Shown here in pieces: positions 57,174 to 64,000 of a stretch of DNA of 64,000 nucleotides. The notes beneath the pieces were generated by a model that was not told the origin of the DNA, did not search any database, and saw only the letters and a list, made by a program, of their open reading frames with translations. Both the position numbers and the translations under genes were made by a program. Source of the stretch: Alcanivorax sp. DG881. Its GTDB lineage: Bacteria > Pseudomonadota > Gammaproteobacteria > Pseudomonadales > Alcanivoracaceae. Location of the stretch: contig NZ_DS989915.1 in the NCBI RefSeq assembly GCF_000155615.1, forward strand, positions 3,096,525-3,160,524, in the 5' to 3' direction. Within the stretch, counting starts at the first letter, position 1; each line of letters starts with the position of its first letter.

Positions 57174-58442
57174 ATGTTGAGTCGTTATGACAGTGTGAGC
57201 GAATGGTTCTGGAAATCAGATCTCTGTGAGCGCTTACGGGGAGCAAAGCCTTCGAAGCCATCAAATGTATTGTCGCTTCTTTTCTCTGCGCACGATGAGG
57301 TGAGGCTGCATACACCAATGATTGGCTGGTTACTGGATCCACAAGGTGACCATGGTCTGGGTATGGAGCCCTTAACGCGCTTCCTGGAAAGATTGGGGGC
57401 TCCTATCCCGGATGCCTGCGCTAACCAGTCAGTTAGCGTGTGGAGGGAGAGGTATTTTCCGGGATATGGCCGGGTTGATCTGATTGTTGAGTATCAGGGG
57501 CGCGCCATTGTTATCGAAAACAAGCTGTATGCGGCTGACCAGGAAGCCCAGCTTTCGCGGTATCAGCAGGTCCTGGATGAGCTGATCTGCCCAGAACCAG
57601 GCAGCTTGTATTACCTCACCATCGATGGCTCTGAGCCGTCGGATGTGTCCTGTGCGGCTCCAGAGGGCCAGCAAGGTGATCATCGAGCGCCTGACTACCA
57701 CTGCATCAGTTATTGCTCAGACATACTGGGCTGGCTGGTAGAGCTGATCTCAGAGGTTTCGGAGGAGAACTCCAGAGTCCGACATAGCCTAGAACAATAT
57801 CTTGAAATCGTGATGGAGGTGACGGGGATGCATTCTCGCAAAGACGCTATGGAAGAGCTGAAGCAGAGTGGTCTTTTGGAGCATATACGGCGAAATCCGG
57901 GGGACGCTGCGGTTCTGGCAGGGCTGACCCGCTCTGTTCGCTTTCTGCATGCTAAATTGCTGGAGGATCTTGTAAACGCTGTTCAAGAAAGACTGAAGTC
58001 TGAGTCGTCTCTTGTATCGGTGGAGAATGCCGCCAGAAAGGACAGGCTCGACTGGAGTGTTTATGAGGCATGGGCTGGAGGGAAAACGGCCAAAGGGACC
58101 CTTTTGTTTAAGGTTCAGAGTGTCTCCGATCCAGCCTTGCAGAATGTGCATTTGTTGATCGGGCTCGATGCTGCAGACATGTTTTGGGTTGGGTTGGGCC
58201 ACTTTGTTGATGGTGAGCACCAGGACAATGTTGTTTCTGGTGACCGCTTTGGGGTTATTCCAGGTCATAACAGCAATCAGTGGTGGTTGAGCTGGGTGAC
58301 GATCAAGGAATTGGATCCTGCCGCTTTTGATGGTGCAGATGGTGTTGGGCGGTTGGCAGTGGATCAGAGCTTGGCTGAGTTGGTAGAGCGCGTTCTAGGG
58401 GTCTGCCGGCAGTATCTCGCCATTCTGGATAAGGAGGCCTGA
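57174..58442 (+). CDS. PD-(D/E)XK nuclease-family protein
   Basis: 422-aa protein of the PD-(D/E)XK nuclease superfamily found in defence and mobile elements. Core: GRVDLIV (Asp about 102), IVIENK (Glu115, Lys117), then AADQEAQLSRY with the conserved Gln. HTPMIGWLLDPQG near 47-59 is typical of this DUF-like subgroup. The C-terminal about 200 residues are alpha/beta and unrecognised. ATG 57174 has AAAGGAG upstream. Last gene before attR. Confidence 0.82.
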   Translation: MLSRYDSVSEWFWKSDLCERLRGAKPSKPSNVLSLLFSAHDEVRLHTPMIGWLLDPQGDHGLGMEPLTRFLERLGAPIPDACANQSVSVWRERYFPGYGRVDLIVEYQGRAIVIENKLYAADQEAQLSRYQQVLDELICPEPGSLYYLTIDGSEPSDVSCAAPEGQQGDHRAPDYHCISYCSDILGWLVELISEVSEENSRVRHSLEQYLEIVMEVTGMHSRKDAMEELKQSGLLEHIRRNPGDAAVLAGLTRSVRFLHAKLLEDLVNAVQERLKSESSLVSVENAARKDRLDWSVYEAWAGGKTAKGTLLFKVQSVSDPALQNVHLLIGLDAADMFWVGLGHFVDGEHQDNVVSGDRFGVIPGHNSNQWWLSWVTIKELDPAAFDGADGVGRLAVDQSLAELVERVLGVCRQYLAILDKEA

Positions 58443-58574
58443 GGTTTCTGTCGTGCACGGCGAGTGGAGGGCTGCCACTGGGGTTTTTTGACCTCTCCAT
58501 GACTTGCCTCAGGCGGCTGCGTTATACTGCCTCCCACGAAGGGTTCGGGTCCCATTTTTAGGTGGTTTTTAGTG

Positions 58575-58598
58575 GGGCCAACAGTGTGGTCAACACCC
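58575..58598 (+). repeat. Candidate integrase arm sites near attR
   Basis: GGGGCCAAC (58575-58583) matches the two repeats near attL, followed by TGGTCAACACC. Likely integrase arm sites on the right end. Confidence 0.42.
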
Positions 58599-58648
58599 TT
58601 TTTGGTTTTTTTATTATCTTGTAAATCAGATGGTTGGGGATCTATTTG

Positions 58649-58668
58649 AGTCCGGCCTCTGTACCAAA
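58649..58668 (+). mobile_element. attR of the genomic island
   Basis: AGTCCGGCCTCTGTACCAAA is a copy of the tRNA-Leu 3' end (16194-16214) lacking one G. It marks the right boundary of the island. Confidence 0.85.
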
Positions 58669-58677
58669 CAATAAAAG

Positions 58678-58702
58678 AGCCCGCTTCCAGCGGGCTTTTT
58701 TA
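58678..58702 (+). terminator. Displaced tRNA-Leu terminator
   Basis: AGCCCGCT (58678-58685) / AGCGGGCT (58689-58696) with a T-run. It sits ten bases after attR, where the terminator of tRNA-Leu would lie if the island were removed. Confidence 0.85.
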
Positions 58703-58757
58703 TGTCGGGCGTCGCAGGCTCTCGATAGCTCAAACTCGTCTGTCCAGGAGAGTGATC

Positions 58758-59231
58758 ATGACCGACTATGCCCCGCCCGCCGGTTTGCTTAAGCGCCTCA
58801 TGGCGCTGGTCTATGATGGCTTTTTGGTGCTCGCCTTGTGGTTTGTGACCACGGGTATCTTCGTGCTGGTCTACCCCAAAACCGGGTTGCCGATGGAAGA
58901 TATTAATGGCGTCACCCGCGCTGCTCCGGACTACCTGAAGGGGATTTTGCTGCCGCTGCTGCTGGTGGAAACCTGGTTGTTCTATGCCTGGTTCTGGATG
59001 CGTGGTGGCCAGACCCTGGGCATGCGTGCCTGGCGGTTGCAGGTGCGGGACTATCGCGGTGGGCCGGTTAAGCTCTGGCAGACACTGGCTCGCTTCCTGG
59101 GTGCCTGCGTGTCATGGGGTCTGTTCGGGGCGGGCTATCTGGTGGTGCTGATCGCGCCGCATCAAACGCTTCACGATCGCCTGTCCGCTACGGCGACGGT
59201 GCAGCTGTCGAAGAAACCCAAGACGCCCTGA
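58758..59231 (+). CDS. RDD-family membrane protein
   Basis: 157-aa inner-membrane protein of the RDD family. Three or four TM segments (about 18-38, 60-85, 120-140). The family signature is visible in LLKRLMALVYDGFLVLAL and in GQTLGMRAWRLQVRD with HQTLHDRLS near the end. ATG 58758 is preceded by AGGAGAG. Function is unknown; some RDD proteins transport Na+/compatible solutes. First core gene after the island. Confidence 0.88.
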   Translation: MTDYAPPAGLLKRLMALVYDGFLVLALWFVTTGIFVLVYPKTGLPMEDINGVTRAAPDYLKGILLPLLLVETWLFYAWFWMRGGQTLGMRAWRLQVRDYRGGPVKLWQTLARFLGACVSWGLFGAGYLVVLIAPHQTLHDRLSATATVQLSKKPKTP

Positions 59232-59334
59232 ATCGCACCTTGCTTCCTAGCGAGCCGGTGACGCAGACCGCTTGGTGTGAGGGGGTTTAGCAGGTATCCT
59301 TGCCACCCCTTGAACTTCCGTGCCGGTACAGTAC

Positions 59335-60411
59335 GTGAACGTCGACGATTTTGATTTTGAGCTCCCCGACGGGTTGATTGCCCGCCATCCGCCTGCTGAG
59401 CGCCGTGATGCGCGTCTGTTGGCGCTTACCCGCGATGCGCTACTGCATCAGCAGTTTCCTGATCTGCTTTCCCATGTGCACCCCGGCGATTTGCTGATCT
59501 TCAACGATACCCGCGTGATTCCTGCCCGGCTGTTTGGCCAGAAGGAAAGCGGTGGCAAGGTTGAAGTGTTGATCGAGCGGGTGGTGGATGACCACGAGGC
59601 ACTCGCCCACGTGCGCGCCTCCAAGTCACCGAAACCGGGAAGTTGGCTGGAATTTGATGAGGGTATTCGTGCCCAGGTGACGGGGCGTCGTGACGCCCTG
59701 TTCATCTTGCAGTTCTCGCTGCCGGGCCAGGGCTGCGACACCCTGCTGACCGCACTGGAGAAAATCGGCCATGTGCCGTTGCCGCCGTATATCGACCGCC
59801 CGGATGAGGATGGGGATATGGAGCGCTACCAGACGGTTTATGCCCGCGAACCTGGCGCTGTGGCGGCCCCAACCGCCGGCCTGCATTTTGACGATGCGAT
59901 GCTGGCGGCCCTGGAGCAGCACGGGGTTGATATCGGTTTTGTCACCCTCCATGTAGGAGCAGGGACGTTCCAGCCGGTGCGCGTGGACAAGGTGGAAGAC
60001 CATCACATGCACAGTGAGCGTTACCAGATCCCCGATTCCCTGGTTGAGCAAGTGGCCCAGGCCCATGCCCGGGGTGGCCGGGTGGTGGCGGTTGGAACGA
60101 CCGCACTGCGGGCGCTGGAAGCGGCCAGCCAGTCCGGTGGTTTGCAAACCGGGCAGGGCGAGACGGATATCTTTATCTATCCGGGTTACCGGTTCCGGCT
60201 GGTGGATGCCCTGGTGACCAACTTCCACCTGCCCAAATCGACGTTGCTGATGCTGATCAGTGCCTTCGCGGGCCGTGATCGGGTGATGAACGCCTATCAG
60301 GCGGCGATTGAGTCCCAGTACCGTTTTTTCAGCTACGGCGATGCCATGTTTATTGAAGGAACGCAGCATGCATCACGCGACACGCAACACGCGGGTGGAG
60401 CTGACGAATGA
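59335..60411 (+). CDS. queA: S-adenosylmethionine:tRNA ribosyltransferase-isomerase
   Basis: 358-aa enzyme that transfers ribose from SAM to preQ1 in tRNA, making epoxyqueuosine. The N-terminus [56 protein letters not shown] and [16 protein letters not shown] are strong family blocks. GTG 59335 matches the family start; GTG 59320 is five codons earlier. The last about 15 residues run through repeat-like DNA (CACGCGACACGCAACACGCG). Precedes tgt, as is typical. Confidence 0.96.
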   Translation: MNVDDFDFELPDGLIARHPPAERRDARLLALTRDALLHQQFPDLLSHVHPGDLLIFNDTRVIPARLFGQKESGGKVEVLIERVVDDHEALAHVRASKSPKPGSWLEFDEGIRAQVTGRRDALFILQFSLPGQGCDTLLTALEKIGHVPLPPYIDRPDEDGDMERYQTVYAREPGAVAAPTAGLHFDDAMLAALEQHGVDIGFVTLHVGAGTFQPVRVDKVEDHHMHSERYQIPDSLVEQVAQAHARGGRVVAVGTTALRALEAASQSGGLQTGQGETDIFIYPGYRFRLVDALVTNFHLPKSTLLMLISAFAGRDRVMNAYQAAIESQYRFFSYGDAMFIEGTQHASRDTQHAGGADE

Positions 60412-60431
60412 TCCTGTGTTTCCCGTTTTTT

Positions 60432-61597
<1,166 letters not shown>

Positions 61598-61620
61598 CTA
61601 TTTATCGATTGGAGTATGTA

Positions 61621-61983
61621 ATGAACATCGCAATGCGTTCCCTGCTGGCCCTGTTGGCCACTGCCATGGTTTCTCCGGCGTTTGCAGCCCCTGCTGCCCC
61701 TGCCGGCCCGGGCGGTGTCGAGCTGATCATGCTGGTCGTGATGATGGTGGTTTTCTATTTCTTCCTGATTCGCCCGCAGCAGAAGCGTGCCAAGGAACAC
61801 AAAAACCTGGTCCAGAGCCTGAGCAAGGGTGATGAAGTGGTCACTAGCGGTGGCATTCTGGGCAAGGTAGCGAAAGTGACCGATGATTTTGTGGTGGTGG
61901 AAATCAGCAACAACCTGGAAATCAAGCTGCAGAAAAGCAGCGTCCAGGCCACTCTGCCCAAAGGCACCATCAAGTCGATCTAG
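61621..61983 (+). CDS. yajC: Preprotein translocase subunit YajC
   Basis: 120-aa single-pass membrane protein that associates with SecDF. A signal-like start (4-23) is followed by the TM segment VELIMLVVMMVVFYFFLI and the classic RPQQKRAKEHKNLV. The SKGDEVVTSGGILGKV block is the family core. ATG 61621 has TTGGAG upstream. An intrinsic terminator follows at 61991, so secD may also have its own promoter. Confidence 0.96.
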   Translation: MNIAMRSLLALLATAMVSPAFAAPAAPAGPGGVELIMLVVMMVVFYFFLIRPQQKRAKEHKNLVQSLSKGDEVVTSGGILGKVAKVTDDFVVVEISNNLEIKLQKSSVQATLPKGTIKSI

Positions 61984-61990
61984 AAGAATA

Positions 61991-62017
61991 GCAGCCCCGT
62001 CTTGAGCGGGGCTTTTG
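61991..62017 (+). terminator. Terminator between yajC and secD
   Basis: GCCCCG (61994-61999) / CGGGGC (62007-62012) followed by TTTT. Short but GC-rich; likely partial termination. Confidence 0.7.
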
Positions 62018-62143
62018 CTGTTGCGGTAACGCCAGCAAAACCCAATGTATCGAGCGGTTGATTAATCGTGCATGCCGGCCGCCTTTTTTCGGCGCTCGAC
62101 GCACTGTCGCACTATTAAAAAACCGGCACTACCGGAAAGAACT

Positions 62144-64000
62144 ATGACCCGCTATCCACGCTGGAAATTTTTCCTGCTTTTGGCTGCCCTTGTTGTTTGC
62201 GGCCTTTATGCGCTCCCTAATTTGTACCCGGATGCCCCCGCTATCCAGATCAGCCATTCCGAGGCGGGTGGTGAAGTGTCTGATGTGGCCAGGCAGCGAG
62301 TGCTCGGCGCCCTGGATGATGCAGGCCTGAGCCACGGTGACGGCGAAGTGGTGGGGAACTCACTGCTGGTGCGTATGGGCGATACCGAAGCGCAGCTGCG
62401 CGCCAAGGACATCGCTGCGGCGACGCTGGGCGATAACTACGTGGTGGCTTTGAACCTGGCGGCGACCACGCCCCAGTGGCTGCGTGAGATCGGCGCCAGC
62501 CCCATGAACCTGGGCCTGGACTTGCGTGGCGGGGTGCACTTCCTGCTACAGGTGGACATGGATTCGGTGGTGAAGAGCCGCATGGAAGCCTGGGAAGGTA
62601 CCGCCAAGCTGACCCTGCGTGATGCGGGCGTGCGTTACCGCGCGGTGTCTGTGGATGGCACCACCCTGACCGCCACCTTTGGCGATCAGGTAGCTGCTGA
62701 CGCAGCCCGTGCACCGCTGCGTCAGGCGCTGGACAAGCTGGCCATGCAGCCGGCCGGTGACAGCCCGAAGATTGTCATGACGCTGAACGAAACGGCCCTG
62801 AAGGAAATGCAGGATTACGCCGTGGACCAGAACCGTACCGCGCTGAACAAGCGGGTCAATGAACTGGGTGTGGCGGAAGCCGTGGTGCAGCGTCAAGGTG
62901 CAGACCGCATCGTCGTGCAGCTGCCGGGGATTCAGGATGCGGCCACCGCCCGCCGGATTCTGGGCCGCACCGCGACCCTGGAATTCCGTCTGGTAGACAA
63001 CAGTGTGTCTTCTGCCCGCCTGCGTTCCGGCATGGCGCCTCCCGGCCTGGAATTCTTCCCGTTCAAGGGACAAGAGGGCCGTATCGTCGCGTTGAATAAA
63101 TCCAGCATTGCCACCGGTGATCAGGTGATCGATGCCAAGATGGGCTTTGATCAGCAGAACGGTCAGCCGGAAGTGAACGTGACGCTGGATTCCGATGGCG
63201 CCCGTCGCATGCAGCGTGTTACCGGCAAGAACGTGGGTAACCCCATGGGCGTGCTGTTTATCGAAACCAAGACCGACGTGAAAAAGGTGATCGACGAAGA
63301 CGGCAACAGCGTTGATCAGATGACCAGCAGCACGGACAAGTATGTGATCAACGTGGCTACCATCCAGAGCACTCTGGGTAGCCGTTTCCGTATTACCGGG
63401 CTGGATAATCCCGCGGAAGCCTCCGAACTGGCATTGCTGCTGCGCGCGGGTTCTCTGGCGGCGCCGGTGAGCATCGTGGAAGAGCGCACCGTGGGCCCGA
63501 GCCTGGGGGCGGAAAACATCGAAGCCGGGCTCAAGTCCATGGCGCTGGGTCTGTCGCTGGTGCTGGTCTTCATGGTGATCTGGTACAAGCTGTTTGGCCT
63601 GATTGCCAACGTGGCCCTGTTGGGGAACCTGGTGATTATTGTCGGCGTCATGTCGTTGATCCCCGGGGCCACCATGACCTTGCCGGGGATCGCCGGCATC
63701 GTGCTGACCGTGGGGATGGCGGTGGATGCCAACGTGCTGATCTTCGAGCGTATTCGTGAAGATTTGCGCAGGGGGCTCAGTCCGCGCCAGGCCATTGAAG
63801 AAGGTTACGCGCGCGCATTCACCACCATTATCGATGCCAACATTACCACCCTGATTGTGGCGGTGATTCTGTTTGCGGCGGGTACCGGTTCGGTGCAGGG
63901 CTTCGCGGTTACGCTGTTCATCGGCATCCTCACCTCCATGTTCACGGCGATTATCGGTACCCGTGCCATGGCAGAAATGATTTACGGTCGAGGCGCCCGC
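62144..64000 (+). CDS. secD: Protein translocase subunit SecD (3' end outside window)
   Basis: 619 codons of SecD are present without a stop, so only a few residues are missing. SecD with SecF uses proton motive force to complete export. N-terminal TM (about 9-25), NLGLDLRGGVHFLLQVDMD (D1 motif), a large periplasmic P1 region, then ERTVGPSLGAENIEAGLKS and five TM helices with GIVLTVGMAVDANVLIFERIREDL, the key proton-channel Asp. ATG 62144 was chosen for the TM start. secF is expected just beyond the window. Confidence 0.97.
   Translation, partial: MTRYPRWKFFLLLAALVVCGLYALPNLYPDAPAIQISHSEAGGEVSDVARQRVLGALDDAGLSHGDGEVVGNSLLVRMGDTEAQLRAKDIAAATLGDNYVVALNLAATTPQWLREIGASPMNLGLDLRGGVHFLLQVDMDSVVKSRMEAWEGTAKLTLRDAGVRYRAVSVDGTTLTATFGDQVAADAARAPLRQALDKLAMQPAGDSPKIVMTLNETALKEMQDYAVDQNRTALNKRVNELGVAEAVVQRQGADRIVVQLPGIQDAATARRILGRTATLEFRLVDNSVSSARLRSGMAPPGLEFFPFKGQEGRIVALNKSSIATGDQVIDAKMGFDQQNGQPEVNVTLDSDGARRMQRVTGKNVGNPMGVLFIETKTDVKKVIDEDGNSVDQMTSSTDKYVINVATIQSTLGSRFRITGLDNPAEASELALLLRAGSLAAPVSIVEERTVGPSLGAENIEAGLKSMALGLSLVLVFMVIWYKLFGLIANVALLGNLVIIVGVMSLIPGATMTLPGIAGIVLTVGMAVDANVLIFERIREDLRRGLSPRQAIEEGYARAFTTIIDANITTLIVAVILFAAGTGSVQGFAVTLFIGILTSMFTAIIGTRAMAEMIYGRGAR

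Larger units (their letters stand above)
16194..58668. mobile_element. 42-kb tRNA-Leu genomic island carrying BREX
   Basis: The element is bounded by a 21/20-nt direct repeat. It has a P4-type integrase at the left end transcribed inward, an AlpA regulator and YfjI/Gp2 replication-like genes, then defence and plasmid-like cargo. The region has patchy base composition compared with the uniformly GC-rich flanking core genes. I see no conjugation genes (no relaxase, T4SS or coupling protein), so it is probably a mobilisable or satellite-type island rather than an autonomous ICE. Confidence 0.85.

Noticed and set aside
58504-58560. Possible tRNA remnant with promoter (TATACT, then GGGTTCGGGTCCC)
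   Set aside because: No acceptor, D or anticodon arms can be folded, and the -35 spacing is wrong (13 bases).
16194-58668. Search for CRISPR arrays, IS elements, transposases and conjugation genes in the island
   Set aside because: I found no regularly spaced repeats, transposase motifs, relaxase or type IV secretion genes.

Overview
The window looks like the chromosome of a high-GC marine gammaproteobacterium. The rRNA operon end, the gene orders holC-pepA-lptF-lptG and queA-tgt-yajC-secD, and the protein sequences fit an Alcanivorax-like member of the Oceanospirillales. That placement is an inference from gene order and protein character; no search was run.

Layout. (1) 1-3290: the end of an rRNA operon (23S, 5S, terminator), followed by an odd string of small hairpins and a second copy of the 5S tail. 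(2) 3616-16212: core genes. These are a DSP-type phosphatase, a YegS-like lipid kinase, a DUF2061 membrane protein, two TetR regulators, a secreted methyltransferase, valS, holC, pepA, lptF, lptG, a PP2C phosphatase and tRNA-Leu(CAA). (3) About 16194-58668: a 42 kb genomic island inserted in the 3' end of tRNA-Leu. It is bounded by a 21-nt tRNA end (attL) and a 20-nt imperfect copy (attR), with a tyrosine integrase next to attL. (4) 58678-64000: core genes again, namely the probable displaced terminator of the tRNA, an RDD protein, queA, tgt, yajC and secD (cut by the window end).

The island is modular. After the integrase comes a satellite-like replication block (536-aa ORFan, AlpA, YfjI/DUF3987, inovirus Gp2/YfjJ-type protein). 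Next is a complete type I BREX phage-defence locus, 22228-39851: brxR, lipoprotein, brxA, brxB, brxC, pglX, a 256-aa unknown, a DUF2130 nuclease-like protein, pglZ and brxL. Convergent to it is an XRE regulator plus beta-CASP metallo-beta-lactamase RNase pair. A minus-strand plasmid/phage-like block follows (Cys-rich protein, YqaJ exonuclease, DUF932, RadC, zinc-ribbon protein). The right end is a cargo zone: an ImmA/IrrE-PIN pair, ORFans, a GIY-YIG-like protein, a PD-(D/E)XK-like protein, a WYL regulator + double AAA+ ATPase + PP2C phosphatase cluster, a 62-aa protein and a PD-(D/E)XK nuclease.

How the genes may work together. BREX would modify host DNA through PglX and block phage through BrxC, PglZ and BrxL, under BrxR control. 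The best candidates for an undescribed system are the WYL/AAA+-AAA+/PP2C cluster (52482-56556, perhaps with the following small gene and nuclease) and the XRE/beta-CASP RNase pair with its three regularly spaced operator half-sites. Both are inferences from domain content and context; no activity can be read from the sequence alone.
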